Source of the DNA: Planctomycetaceae bacterium | GTDB taxonomy: Bacteria > Planctomycetota > Phycisphaerae > UBA1845 > UTPLA1 | DNA: 64,000 nt | Assembly (NCBI GenBank): GCA_011525745.1 | Contig: WYBU01000124.1 | Span: 62,001 to 126,000, forward strand | Direction of reading: 5' to 3' | In this document: positions 1-8,641 of the stretch, in pieces | Layout of the letters: every line of letters begins with the position of its first letter | Position numbering within the stretch: position 1 is the stretch's first letter | The notes under the pieces: model-generated | What the model was told of the DNA's origin: nothing | What the model saw: only the letters and a program-made list of their open reading frames with translations | The model's database searches: none | Position numbers and translations under genes: made by a program

Positions 1-2
1 TC

Positions 3-509
3 GATTCGCGCATCGTCGCCATCGCCGCCCGGCTGCGCCCGACGCAGTGTACGCTGGTCCCCGAGCACCGCGCCGAACTGACGACCGAAGGCGGCCTGGA
101 CGTCGTGCGCCTCGCCCGCCGCATTCGACCGGCGATCCGGCGGTTGCGCGACCGCGGCATCGTGTGCAGCGCGTTCATCGAGCCGATCCGCGAGCAGATC
201 GAGGCCTCGGCCGCGATCGGATTTCACGCCGTCGAGCTGTGGACCGGCTCGTACGCACACGCGCGAACGCCGCGACAACTCGCCGCGGCGCTGAATACGC
301 TGCGCGAAAGCGTCGATATCGGCCGCGGCTGCCGGCTGGAGGTGCACGGCGGACACGGGCTGACTTATCGCAACACCGGACCGGTCGCCGCCATCCCCGG
401 CTTCAGCGAATTCAACATCGGCCACAGCATCGTGTCGCGCGCAGTCTTCGTCGGCATGCGCGAGGCGACGCGCCAGATGGTCGAGCTGCTCCGCCTGCAC
501 GCGCCGTGA
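3..509 (+). CDS. pdxJ: Pyridoxine 5'-phosphate synthase PdxJ, C-terminal part
   Basis: PdxJ condenses 1-deoxy-xylulose 5-phosphate with 3-amino-2-oxopropyl phosphate to make pyridoxine 5'-phosphate, the ring-closing step of the DXP-dependent vitamin B6 pathway, in the cytoplasm. The start lies before the window. The visible 168 codons open in the middle of the family hallmark PTQCTLVPEHRAELTTEGG and continue to the conserved EVHGGHGLTYRN and FNIGHSIVSRAVF segments that build the phosphate-binding end of the barrel. The length after the hallmark matches the family, so the C-terminus looks complete. It ends with TGA and is convergent with the phage-like block on the other strand. Confidence 0.95.
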   Translation, partial: DSRIVAIAARLRPTQCTLVPEHRAELTTEGGLDVVRLARRIRPAIRRLRDRGIVCSAFIEPIREQIEASAAIGFHAVELWTGSYAHARTPRQLAAALNTLRESVDIGRGCRLEVHGGHGLTYRNTGPVAAIPGFSEFNIGHSIVSRAVFVGMREATRQMVELLRLHAP

Positions 510-520
510 CGTACCCTCTT

Positions 521-600
521 CTTGATCCGAACCGCGACCCTGAACGCGACCAAGGCGGGAGCGTGAAGGGAGCGCCGGGCGACGCATCGTACGTGTGCGG
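521..600. repeat. Dispersed repeat downstream of pdxJ
   Basis: The stretch from about 521 to 570 (gatccgaaccgcgaccctga onward) reappears in the opposite orientation at about 54268-54320, below dnaB, with only a few differences. It holds no gene. It belongs to the interspersed repeats that fill many gaps in this window. Confidence 0.6.
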
Positions 601-673
601 ACGGACGGACTCGGACCAGGTCAGCGACCACTGCACGCCGGGGCGGGGACGAGGGCGGGCGGTTTCGATCGCC

Positions 674-1417
674 TTACATCACCGTTCCACACACCAGTGT
701 CGGCGCCTGTTCCGGTCCTTGTGCATCGGCGGTCCCCGCCGCGGTCGCCGTATTGCGCTCTTCGGCGCCGGCGGCGCTGTACGCCCGCGCGGCCCACGTC
801 ACGCGCGTGCCGTGCACGAATGGGCCGCTGACGTACTCAAAAACTCCGGCCCGAAAGCGATACGCGACCGTCGCGACCTGCTGGTCGTAATCGACCGCGC
901 CCGGCGATGCCGCGTCGTTATAGAGCCGAAAATCCGCCGGCGCCGCTTCCTGACCCGTTTCGTCGTATCGCCACGTCACGCGAAACCGCCCACCCGGCAG
1001 CGGCCGCACGCACAACATCGTGGGGGCGTTCGACGATGGGCCGGCCAGCGCGCCCGACCCGTCGAACGCCGCGCGTACGCGCGGGGCGTCACGGTCATCC
1101 GCCACGCCGCCGGCGCCGACCACGTGCAGCGCGTACCACCACTGCGATCCCGGCGGATGTCCCACCCAGGGAAACGTGCTCAGCGTCGCCCCGCGGCCAT
1201 CCGCCCGGCCGACCATCGGATCGGTCAGCGCCGGCGGACGTCCCGCCGCGCGCCGTAGATCGTGCCCGCCGCGGATGCGCACCCAGAACCGCCCGCGCGT
1301 CAGGCACAGCGCGTTGTGCCAGGCGTCGAAACGCGGGCCATCGCCGGCTCGAAAGAAGTCGAACCGCCCGCCCAGCAGCGGCGAAAACCGGCCTATCCAT
1401 TTGTCGATCTGAGTCAT
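674..1417 (-). CDS. Hypothetical protein at the distal end of the phage-like block
   Basis: This is a 247-residue protein that I do not recognise. It starts MTQIDKWIGRF and has many aromatic and beta-strand-like stretches (FWVRIRGGHDL, SQWWYALHVVGAGG, GRFRVTWRYDETGQ, and near the end a FEYVSGPFVHGTRVTWAARAY-like strand pair), which would suit a fibronectin-type or tail-fibre fold. No signal peptide or membrane segment is visible. It is the last gene of the minus-strand Mu-like block, where tail tip or fibre proteins usually sit, so a particle structural role is inferred from position only. There is no strong ribosome binding site upstream of the ATG. Confidence 0.6.
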   Translation of the reverse strand: MTQIDKWIGRFSPLLGGRFDFFRAGDGPRFDAWHNALCLTRGRFWVRIRGGHDLRRAAGRPPALTDPMVGRADGRGATLSTFPWVGHPPGSQWWYALHVVGAGGVADDRDAPRVRAAFDGSGALAGPSSNAPTMLCVRPLPGGRFRVTWRYDETGQEAAPADFRLYNDAASPGAVDYDQQVATVAYRFRAGVFEYVSGPFVHGTRVTWAARAYSAAGAEERNTATAAGTADAQGPEQAPTLVCGTVM

Positions 1418-1568
1418 CTCAACGCTTCAACCTCAGCCAATCCCCGCCGCGCGATCCGCGGCCCGCAGCCACGTAAGCGCCACGACGTTAATGCACTCTT
1501 CTGTTCCCCGTTGCCTTGTTTCGACGTTTCATTTCGACTTTCGATTTTCGACTTTCGAATTTCACGCC

Positions 1569-2150
1569 TCACTCCACCCCCAGCACGTTCTGCGTCGGCG
1601 CATTCACGTCATCGACGATCGGCGTCAGTGTGCGCAGCGGCGTCACGCCGTCGTCATCCATGATCTGCACCACCCCCGTCGCGATCGTCTGAACCTGCCG
1701 GTTGACCAGGGCCGCCTTGCACAGGTGCAACTCGTTCAGCAGCGCCGCCGCCTGGCCGGCCGTGAACAGATCGCAATTGACGATCTCGCACGTGCCCGCC
1801 ACAGCCGTATCGCCGGCGTGGCTGCTGCGGATGCGCACGTCGATCGTCTGCCCCGCGCGGACCGCCGGAATCAACACGCTCAGCCGTGTCGTCGTCGCGC
1901 CCAGCGACTCGGGAAAGAACCGGTCGGACTGGTTGGCCGGCACGTTGTCGCTCGATGCGCCGGCGATGGCGACGCCGTCGAGATAGACGCGCAGCTCGCG
2001 CGTGGCACTGCCGCTGCTCAGGCCGCGCAGCGCCACGACCACGGCCAGCAGCCCGACATCCTCCGCCAGCGCCTGCTGAACGATGGCGTATTCGCCGGTG
2101 ATGTTTGCGCCCGTGGGCGTTCCGAAATCGGTCGAAGAAATGACAATCAC
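1569..2150 (-). CDS. Hypothetical phage-like structural protein
   Basis: This 193-residue protein has no recognised family. The start is placed at a GTG (VIVISSTDFG) because it overlaps the stop of the upstream gene as GTGA and is preceded by AAGGGG at good spacing; the open frame runs further upstream but only inside the neighbour. The body is beta-rich and hydrophobic (LLAVVVALRGL, ELRVYLDGVAIAG, RLSVLIPAVRAGQ) and contains SSHAGDTAVAG and QIMDDDGVTPLRTL. The latter resembles the DDDGTT-type phrase seen in phage neck, fibre and decoration proteins. Translational coupling to the LamG-like gene upstream says the two are made together. Confidence 0.65.
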   Translation of the reverse strand: MIVISSTDFGTPTGANITGEYAIVQQALAEDVGLLAVVVALRGLSSGSATRELRVYLDGVAIAGASSDNVPANQSDRFFPESLGATTTRLSVLIPAVRAGQTIDVRIRSSHAGDTAVAGTCEIVNCDLFTAGQAAALLNELHLCKAALVNRQVQTIATGVVQIMDDDGVTPLRTLTPIVDDVNAPTQNVLGVE

Positions 2151-2866
2151 GCCATGCCCCTTCGCCTTCGCAGCGCGGCCCGCGCCGCAACCAGTTCCGG
2201 CGGGTCCGCCGCGTAGCCCGGCCCGTTGAAAAGAGCGGCGTCTTGCGCCGACCACGCTTCCGGTTCCGGCGACGCCGCACCGTGAAGCGGCCACCACGCC
2301 GTCAGGCTCGCGCCAAGCACGGCCGCCGGCGACGCGCCGCGCGCCAGCGCCGCCGCGTCATCGTCACCCAGCGCGTAACCGTTGCACCAGAACAGGCCGG
2401 CCAGGTCGCCGTTCCAGTCCTGCCCGGTCGCGCCGTTGCGCCGCCCGATCATAAACGACTCGGTCCCAAAGTTTGCGACAATGTTGCTCGCGGCGAAGGC
2501 GGCCGGACTGCCGCCGGCCTCGATGCCGTCGAGCCAGGCGCGCACCTGTCCGCCGCCGCTGTTTTCCCGGCACAGGCAGATGTGCGCCCACGTGTCGGCC
2601 GCGATGCTTTCGGACGACGCCAGCGTGACCGACGTGCCGTCGTCGGCGCGGATGAACACCGACACCGTTCGCGCCGCCGACATCCGCACGTTGATGATCG
2701 CCGTCGCACCGGCGCCGCGGCAGATGACGTGGCGCTGCGCCGCCGGCGTGCCGGCCGGATAGCGCAGCCACAACCCGAGCGAGAACGCGGCGCCGCCGGG
2801 CGAGAACAGCGACGACGTTCCCGCGTCGAGATACTGTGCGGCGGCGGTGGAGAAGTTGCGGGCCAT
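2147..2866 (-). CDS. LamG/concanavalin-like fibre protein
   Basis: This 239-residue protein looks like a single laminin-G/concanavalin A-like jelly-roll domain: FSLGLWLRYPAG near the N-terminus, then INVRMSAARTVSVFIRADDG, DTWAHICLCRENSGG, VRAWLDGIEAGGSP, and the late FMIGRRNG with DWNGDLAGLFWCNGYAL. Such domains bind glycans and occur in phage tail fibres. The ATG at MARNFST is chosen over an in-frame upstream start because the upstream part is translated repeat sequence, and GAAAG lies in front of this ATG. It is coupled to the next gene by a GTGA overlap. A surface-binding role within the phage-like particle is inferred. Confidence 0.7.
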   Translation of the reverse strand: MARNFSTAAAQYLDAGTSSLFSPGGAAFSLGLWLRYPAGTPAAQRHVICRGAGATAIINVRMSAARTVSVFIRADDGTSVTLASSESIAADTWAHICLCRENSGGGQVRAWLDGIEAGGSPAAFAASNIVANFGTESFMIGRRNGATGQDWNGDLAGLFWCNGYALGDDDAAALARGASPAAVLGASLTAWWPLHGAASPEPEAWSAQDAALFNGPGYAADPPELVAARAALRRRRGMA

Positions 2867-2970
2867 GTGACTTTCGCGCGGCACACGATTGATCGTGTGG
2901 CACGGGCTTTCAGACCGTGAATGTGGCACAGCCGCCCTCGACTGTGTCGCATGGAATTGTGTCGGGTGCA

Positions 2971-3039
2971 ACGGTCAAGCGGCCCGCGAACATCACTGCG
3001 CGTCTGCCGCAATACGCCCCATCGGGCCGCTCGGCCGTG
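2971..3039. repeat. 69-bp palindromic element (CGGTCAAGCGGCCCG family)
   Basis: The arms acggtcaagcggcccg and cgggccgctcggccgtg are inverted complements with one or two mismatches and bracket about 36 bases. A second copy of the same 69-base length, with nearly identical arms but a different centre, lies at 29949-30017. Both are intergenic. Confidence 0.7.
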
Positions 3040-3071
3040 CAATGCGCGCCGCGCTGAAAAAAGACGCGCGA

Positions 3072-3911
3072 TCACGTCCAGTCAATCGCGCCGCTGGAGT
3101 AAATGCGCCCGTCGCATTCGGCCATCACATACCGCTCCGCCGCGCCGCTGACGTTGATCGTCAGTTCCGCCGCGCCAGCATCATCAGTGATGACCAGAAA
3201 CGCCCCATCGGTCAGCTCCGTCGCATAGACCTCCCCGACCGTCACAGCCGCGGAGTGTCCGGATGCGCTCGGCGCTCCGTATTCGCTCGCTGTGATCCAC
3301 AGCCTCATCAGCGACCGCGCGGCCAGACTCGCTCCGTTCGCATCCTTCAATTGCACCGAAATCACGCGATCGCCGCCGCTCGGTTCATCCTCCGGCCCGA
3401 TGCTCAGCCCCACCGTCGGAATCAAACCGCCCACCGCGCCGACAGGCGGCACGACGATACGCGCCCGATTGATCAGCGGCGTAATCGACATCGCGCCGTT
3501 CAGCGTCGTGACGACCGCCAGCGGCACGAACGACGTCACGTCCGCCGGCTCGCTCGCGGCGATTTGCAGCGCGTTGCTCGCATCGACAAACACGTAGCGC
3601 GTGGCGTTGTCGGGCACGGCCTGATTCGTCGCGCCGCCGAAATGCCGGTGCTGGCCGCCGAGCGTGCAGTCGAACGGATAGACGCCGATCCGCAGCCCGC
3701 CCTCATCGACGACCAGTCCGGCGGCGATCAGCGCCAGGTGCCGGTTCTCGCGCTGCTGACGGCGGTTGTACTGAATCTCGTAGGGCGGCGTGCTGGCCGG
3801 ACCGACTCCCTTGGCGACGTAGGGCAGGCCCGTGGCCGGGTCGGTCGTTCCATCGAGCAGCGCGATGGCGGCGTCGGCGGGGAACGCTTCGTTGGGATAA
3901 ATGTCCGGCAT
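3072..3911 (-). CDS. Phage-like tail or baseplate protein
   Basis: This 279-residue protein starts MPDIYPNEAFPADAAIALLDGTTDP after a CGGAG ribosome binding site. It is not assigned to a family. The N-terminal third (YEIQYNRRQQRENRHLALI) and the repeated phrases on supplied values (RYVFVDASNALQIAAS, FVPLAVVTTLNGA) resemble carbohydrate-binding or fibre-attachment proteins of phages, and the C-terminal part (AAVTVGEVYATELTDG, AFLVITDDAGAAELTI, ERYVMAECDGRIYSSG) is beta-rich with short repeats. No signal peptide is seen. Its place between other particle genes supports a structural role, but the exact one is unknown. Confidence 0.65.
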   Translation of the reverse strand: MPDIYPNEAFPADAAIALLDGTTDPATGLPYVAKGVGPASTPPYEIQYNRRQQRENRHLALIAAGLVVDEGGLRIGVYPFDCTLGGQHRHFGGATNQAVPDNATRYVFVDASNALQIAASEPADVTSFVPLAVVTTLNGAMSITPLINRARIVVPPVGAVGGLIPTVGLSIGPEDEPSGGDRVISVQLKDANGASLAARSLMRLWITASEYGAPSASGHSAAVTVGEVYATELTDGAFLVITDDAGAAELTINVSGAAERYVMAECDGRIYSSGAIDWT

Positions 3912-4114
3912 GTCGGCTCCGCGAAACGATGGATGTTTTCAACTCACGTGACCTGCAAATCCGACAGCGTCGGGGGGCGCCGGCTTGCACCGCGTACATG
4001 GGGCACAGCCGCCCTTGGCGGCGTCCGGGTGGTACGGGCGTCTCGCCCGTCCCCGCGGGGCACAGACTCGCATCATTCCGCGTGGCTCGGGCTTGCGGCA
4101 CGCGCGAAACACAA

Positions 4115-4594
4115 TCACAAATCCGGCGATGGCACAAACGAAAACGACAATCGTCGGCTGATTTCGTCGAAACCAGTCTTGACCAGCGTCTCCGCCGGCC
4201 GCGGACTGCTGTTGACCAGGCGCGACACGACCGGCGAGAGTAGCCCGCCGCGACTGCCGCGCCGATCGACCGCCCGCGCGGCGAAGGCGAATAGGCCGAA
4301 GTACATCGGCCGCGTTGGCCACGTCAGCGCCGCGGCCGGCAGAAGATGATCGTCCGCCAGGTGTATTCCTGACAGATGTCCGTCCGGTGCGACGAAGTCG
4401 AGATGCCCGCCGCTTACGTGAGCGTGCAGCAGATGCCCCTCGTGCGGCGGCCGCCCTTCCCAGAACGGAATCGGATGCGCCGACAACGGATGTTCGATGT
4501 CGAGCATGCCGCTGCCGGAATCGCCGAGCAGCTCGAAGGCGTCGCCGGCGATGAACGCGCGCCGTCGCAGAACCGTGAACACAATGGATTCCAT
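4115..4594 (-). CDS. Hypothetical phage-like protein
   Basis: This is a 159-residue protein that starts after AAGGAAA. It contains an unusual His/Gly-rich middle (HEGHLLHAHVSGGHLDFVAP, then DGHLSGIHLADDHL) and a hydrophobic stretch (YFGLFAFAARAV). No family is recognised. It sits in line with the particle genes and is separated from the next upstream gene by a 400-base repeat tract, so its inclusion in the same transcript is uncertain. The His-rich segment could bind a metal, which is speculation. Confidence 0.5.
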   Translation of the reverse strand: MESIVFTVLRRRAFIAGDAFELLGDSGSGMLDIEHPLSAHPIPFWEGRPPHEGHLLHAHVSGGHLDFVAPDGHLSGIHLADDHLLPAAALTWPTRPMYFGLFAFAARAVDRRGSRGGLLSPVVSRLVNSSPRPAETLVKTGFDEISRRLSFSFVPSPDL

Positions 4595-4994
4595 GCGGTT
4601 GTTTCCTTGCCGCCCGGCGGACTGCGACGTGAATGTGGCACGGCCGCCCTCGGCTGTGGCCCGCCGCTTGCGCGGCGGGTTCTGATCGCATAGCGCGGCC
4701 TTTCTCGTGGCACGGGCTTAACGCCCGTGGCGGATGGCCCACCGCTTCAGCGGTGGGTTCGCGATGATCGACTCTGGGACAGCGCGTTGCGCCGCGCCGA
4801 CAGAGGCCCGGTCTCCGCGTGGCACGGGCTTAACGCCCGTGGCGGGTGGCCCACCGCTTCAGCGGTGGGTTCGCGATGATCGACTCTGGGACAGCGCGTT
4901 GCGCCGTGCCGACAGAGGCCCGGTCTCCGCGTGGCACGGGCTTGCAGCCCGTGCATGCCCAGGTCCACGTTCGCGCAAAGACGAGCCGAACGAC
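4595..4994. repeat. Gap with tandem 112-bp duplication
   Basis: No gene is seen in this 400-base gap. Two near-perfect 112-bp copies lie head to tail at 4706-4817 and 4818-4929, with the first ~20 bases of a third at 4930. Each copy carries two hairpins, GGCACGGGC/GCCCGTG and CCCACCGCTTCAGCGGTGGG, of types found elsewhere in the window. Only a handful of bases differ between copies, so the duplication looks recent. Confidence 0.85.
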
Positions 4995-6020
4995 CTACGC
5001 GTCCAGGTCGAACGGCGGTAACGCGCTGCACAGCGTCAACTCCGTCCCAAACCGCCGCGGCCCGAACTCGTACGCCGCGCCGCGCACCACCGCCGCGCGC
5101 CCATCGGCCCCGTCGCCGACGCTCCAGCGCACGTCCCGGCCGCGCAAGCCGTCGATCCGATCACCGACGCCGAACTCCACCGCCGGCCACGGAACAAACG
5201 GCCGCGCGGTGACGCGCGGCACGCGCGCCGGGACGGCGCGCAACGCCGGTCGCACATCGGACTCGACCGCCGCCGTGACGCGCAGCCGAAAAGTCTGCTC
5301 GATCAGCGCGTACCACAGATTCTGCTGCGCCGGCGTGCGATGCGGCGGTGTAATCTCCAGCGGGTTATCGACCGTCAACCGGATGCCCGCGCGATCGGCC
5401 AGCACGACGTAGCCGCGCGTCAGCACAAACCACGCCGCCCCGCCGTCGAAGCTCATCTCCACGCGCACGCCGCCCGCGAACAGCCGCGCGGCGGCGTCCG
5501 AAAGCGGCAGCAACGGGCGCGGACGGCGCGTCCACGTCGGCGGCGCTTCGCCAGCCGGCATCAGCTCGTCGAATCGAAACGGCGCGTAAGCATCGAACGG
5601 CGCGTTGCGGTTGTAGCTTGCCGCGTCGAATCGTCCGTCTTCGTTGAGCACCCACAGCCGCGCCACGTCGGCATGCGCGGCAAACTCGGCCCCCGCCGCG
5701 TGATAACGGCGAAACCACGTGTTGTCATTCGGATCGTCGCCCAGCGCCGGCACGTCATCCGGCGTCAGCGCCGCCGCGCGAGCCGCGGCGCGATCGTCCG
5801 GCGGGACGTTGTCGAGCGACCCTGCCGGAATCCAGCCCGGCACGAGCGGCATCGTCAAATCGAATCGGCGCGCCGTCGCAGGGGCGCGCCGCGCCGGCCG
5901 CCGCCGCTCCCACTCGAAGACGCCCGCGGCAACCTGGTTGTCCGCGAGAATCTCGCTCAGTCGCCGCGCGGCGACGTCGTAGCGCGGCCGGCCCTGCTCA
6001 TCCCGACCGCCGCGCGCCAA
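4995..6020 (-). CDS. Phage-like protein, downstream half of an amber-interrupted frame
   Basis: This 341-residue frame opens at a TTG (LARGGRDEQGRPRYD), but the same reading frame runs without another stop back to the TAG at 6087-6089 and then straight on into the upstream gene. The 66 bases between the TAG and this TTG keep coding-like G/C at third positions and read GDSPHSEWRIASGRGAERRE. I therefore think it is the 3' half of one gene. The sequence is Asp/Arg-rich with many Trp/Phe (FEWERRRP, NTWFRRYHAAGAEF, VEMSFDGGAAWFVLTRGYV) and no recognised domain. Position suggests a tail or baseplate protein. Alternatives are a separate TTG-started gene or a pseudogene. Confidence 0.6.
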   Translation of the reverse strand: MARGGRDEQGRPRYDVAARRLSEILADNQVAAGVFEWERRRPARRAPATARRFDLTMPLVPGWIPAGSLDNVPPDDRAAARAAALTPDDVPALGDDPNDNTWFRRYHAAGAEFAAHADVARLWVLNEDGRFDAASYNRNAPFDAYAPFRFDELMPAGEAPPTWTRRPRPLLPLSDAAARLFAGGVRVEMSFDGGAAWFVLTRGYVVLADRAGIRLTVDNPLEITPPHRTPAQQNLWYALIEQTFRLRVTAAVESDVRPALRAVPARVPRVTARPFVPWPAVEFGVGDRIDGLRGRDVRWSVGDGADGRAAVVRGAAYEFGPRRFGTELTLCSALPPFDLDA

Positions 6021-6086
6021 ATTCAGCTCGCGCCGCTCAGCGCCACGACCCGACGCAATGCGCCATTCGCTGTGCGGACTGTCGCC

Positions 6087-6965
6087 CTATCCGCCCGTGT
6101 GCGGCCAGATCAGCAGATTCGCCGCCTCGGCGATTCGCGCCAGTGCTTCGGACATGTTTTGTCCTTCGACCGACAGATCGTCGAGCGGCGTCAGCAGAGC
6201 GTGACGCAGCGGATCGCCGGTCAAATGGGCGGCCCGACCGTTCGGCCCCTCGAACGCAGCCGGCTCGGTCGCAGCCAGGCACGCATCGACCGAAACGGGA
6301 CAATCGCCCGAAACGCAAAAGTGCAGCAGGTAGCGCAGCGCGCGGCCGGCCGTCCAGGGAATCGCGCGCGGATCGTCGTCCCACGTGAACAGATGCACGC
6401 GCCGCACGCGACCGTCGGCATAGCGCAGTTCGATCGGCGCCGGATCGCAGTTGGACCGGCCGCCGGCATTGAACACGCACGGCAGGCCATCGACCGGCGT
6501 CGACGCCGACGCAAACGCAGCGGGATCAACGGCCAGGCCGTCGGCGATTCGCGCATCGCGCATGCTGCGGCCGATGATCTGCGCGGAGGGTCCGAAGTTC
6601 AGGCGACTCGCGACGTGGTCCAGTTCCAGTTCGCAGCATTCGCGCGGCGTTTCGCCGTGGGGGGCGAGCACGTGGCGCAGGCGCGTGGGAAAGCCGTCGA
6701 AGAGCCAGATGAGCGAAGCCGGCGGCGCGGGGTCGAGACGCACCGCCACGCGGCGATCGAAGCGGTACTGCCGTCGCGCCGATTCGATGTCGAAATCGTC
6801 ATCCAGGCGCACGCTCAGCCGCGCGCGGGCCACTGCCGGCAGCGCCGCGCGCTCGACGCGCAGCACGATCAAGCGCGGCTCTACGTCGAAGATGCCGGAA
6901 GCCTCGCCGCGCTCCAGCAGCGCGACCGCCCGAACCGCGAATTGACTGCGCAAAGCCGGAATCAT
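6087..6965 (-). CDS. Phage-like protein, upstream half ending at an in-frame amber codon
   Basis: From the ATG at MIPALRSQFAVRAV this gives 292 residues up to a TAG after LLIWPHTGG. Visible parts are a beta-rich N-terminus (LIVLRVERAALP, ARLSVRLDDDFDIES), a Cys-containing middle (TPRECCELELDHV, GGRSNCDPAPIELRY) and a late helix SEALARIAEAANLLIWPHT, which resembles segments of tail proteins of the late-control and baseplate-hub type, though I cannot fix the family. The frame continues past the stop into the next gene. Start choice: a TTG 27 bases upstream is also possible, but the ATG has GGGG spaced in front. Confidence 0.6.
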   Translation of the reverse strand: MIPALRSQFAVRAVALLERGEASGIFDVEPRLIVLRVERAALPAVARARLSVRLDDDFDIESARRQYRFDRRVAVRLDPAPPASLIWLFDGFPTRLRHVLAPHGETPRECCELELDHVASRLNFGPSAQIIGRSMRDARIADGLAVDPAAFASASTPVDGLPCVFNAGGRSNCDPAPIELRYADGRVRRVHLFTWDDDPRAIPWTAGRALRYLLHFCVSGDCPVSVDACLAATEPAAFEGPNGRAAHLTGDPLRHALLTPLDDLSVEGQNMSEALARIAEAANLLIWPHTGG

Positions 6966-7065
6966 GCTGATGCCCCGACACCCTGCTCGCAACGTCGCTT
7001 TCTTCTTCCCCTTCGTGCCTCACTTCTGTTCCATGTTCCCTTTCCACCAGTGCGCCACGCACGCC

Positions 7066-7896
7066 CTACGAATGCAACTGCTCAAACTCGATCTCGCACC
7101 GCTGCTCCACCCGCTCCGACTCATCCAGCACGCCGCGCGGACCCAGCCTCGCCCAGCGCCGCGGCACGCAATCGGAAAAGACGCGGTTCTTGCCGTCGAT
7201 CAGCTCGCGCGCCAGCCCTGACAACACCAGTTCATCCAGGGCCGCCTCGAGCACGTCCAGCGCGGCGTCGTCCGCCGCCCGCAGTCGCCCCCGACAGACG
7301 ATCGTCCGGCCGCGCTGCGCCAAAAGACTGCGGAACGTCCCGTCGATGCCGGCGAACGAAAACTCCGCCCCCTCCATCCGCGGCCCGCCCGCCTCGACCC
7401 GCCACGCCGCCTCGTCGCCGCCCAGCGGCTGGCCGTCGATCAGCAGCGGCGATTCGATCGGGCGAACACGATAAACAATCTCATAAATCGCCAGCCGATC
7501 GTCCGCGTCGACGAATCGCTGCAACAACGGCGTCATCAGCCGATGCCCGGTCAGCCCGAAGCCGTCCAGCCGGGCGCGGGCCTGTTCCAGCAACGCGAAC
7601 GCTCCGGTCACGTCCTCGTCGCCCTGCCGCGGATTCGACGTGATGCGCAGCGCCCGGTCGGCCACAAGAATCGAAAAACGCGGGCCGCGGTCTTCGTCGT
7701 CGGTCTCCGGTTCCAGCTTTTCGTCGATGAAGATCACGAAGGCCGCCGGCAGCCGCTCGCGCGACAGCGCCTGTCGGATGGCGGGCCGGAACGGACCCGA
7801 TGCGCCGCGAACCGTCGCAAACAGCGGCTGCCCGCCCGAAGTGGCCGTGGCCAGCCGGGTGACGATGGCGTTCTCGATGTCGGCCAGCAGCGACAT
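7066..7896 (-). CDS. Mu gp37-like protein (DUF1834 type)
   Basis: This protein of 276 residues opens MSLLADIENAIVTRLATA, the way DUF1834 (Mu gp37-like, probable tail terminator or completion) proteins do. It continues with LPAAFVIFIDEKLEPETDDEDRG and TSNPRQGDEDVTGAFALLEQ, which suit that fold. The second half (EIVYRVRPIESPLLIDGQP, and EFSFAGIDGTFRSLLAQRG) is longer than the usual family member of about 150-200 residues, so a C-terminal extension or fusion is likely. An ATG three codons earlier is an equal start candidate; neither has a clear ribosome binding site. It lies directly after the gp36-like gene, as in Mu-like phages. Confidence 0.7.
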   Translation of the reverse strand: MSLLADIENAIVTRLATATSGGQPLFATVRGASGPFRPAIRQALSRERLPAAFVIFIDEKLEPETDDEDRGPRFSILVADRALRITSNPRQGDEDVTGAFALLEQARARLDGFGLTGHRLMTPLLQRFVDADDRLAIYEIVYRVRPIESPLLIDGQPLGGDEAAWRVEAGGPRMEGAEFSFAGIDGTFRSLLAQRGRTIVCRGRLRAADDAALDVLEAALDELVLSGLARELIDGKNRVFSDCVPRRWARLGPRGVLDESERVEQRCEIEFEQLHS

Positions 7897-8076
7897 GAAG
7901 GTCATCCGCAGTGCGTGTGTGATGCGTCTCGACTTCGCCGTCCGGACCGTCCTGACCGAACCGCGTTGACGGTCTGAACTGAACCGCGCCCGTAAGGAAG
8001 CGGCCACGCACGCCTCGAATTCGCCGTCCCGCTCGGCAGGCGCTCCGCTTCCCACCCGTGCGCGTCTCGGCCGTCC

Positions 8077-8520
8077 TCACGCATCGTCAAAATCGTCGCG
8101 GCGAAACACCCGCCCAGGCCCCAGCGCGATCGCCGCCGGCGCCCGCGACGCATCCGCCGCCGGCGATCGCGCCGCCGGCAGGTGCACCACCCCCGAGGCC
8201 ACGCGCGTCAGCCACGCGACGGCCTCGTCGTGCCGGCGAACCACGTCCGGCGGCACGGGCGGCCGACGCTGATGCAGCCGGTACGCGGCCAGGTCGAGCA
8301 CGAACGAGCGCAGCACGGCGGCCAGTTCGGGATGGGCGGTCAGATCGACCGGCACGGCGTAGCGCCCGGCCAGATAGCTGTCGGCCTCGCCGATCGCGCC
8401 GAGCCGCGCTTCGGCCAAGCGTTCGAGATTCTCGACGCCGGTCCCTTCGTCGTCGGTGAGCTGTACGTAGGCGGCCGGACCGAGGCGGGCCTTGATGTCG
8501 TCGTCGGTGATGTAGGGCAT
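8077..8520 (-). CDS. Mu gp36-like protein (DUF1320)
   Basis: This 147-residue protein begins MPYITDDDIKARLGPAAYVQ LTDDEGTGVENLERL and goes on to LGAIGEADSYLAGRYAVPVD, the hallmark of DUF1320, the Mu gp36 family thought to act at the head-tail joint. The length and the helical layout (SFVLDLAAYRLHQRRPPVPP and a RRHDEAVAWLTRVASGVVHL helix) match the family. The Pro/Ala-rich tail after about residue 115 is less conserved. It follows the major head gene and precedes the gp37-like gene, the order seen in Mu-like genomes. Confidence 0.85.
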   Translation of the reverse strand: MPYITDDDIKARLGPAAYVQLTDDEGTGVENLERLAEARLGAIGEADSYLAGRYAVPVDLTAHPELAAVLRSFVLDLAAYRLHQRRPPVPPDVVRRHDEAVAWLTRVASGVVHLPAARSPAADASRAPAAIALGPGRVFRRDDFDDA

Positions 8521-8641
8521 GACGGTGATTCCAGCGAAGCATCAGGGCGGGACGGGGGCGGCGCGGCGCTGAGCCTGCGCCGCCTCCCGGGTTGCGGGAT
8601 GATCGTTGCGATGTCCGCCCGAAGACGCGCGGCCGCTTTCG

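Noticed and set aside
5340..7643. A 767-codon plus-strand open frame
   Set aside because: It lies opposite the phage-like genes, is very rich in Arg/His/Gln and has no domain or ribosome binding site. GC-rich DNA produces such antisense frames.
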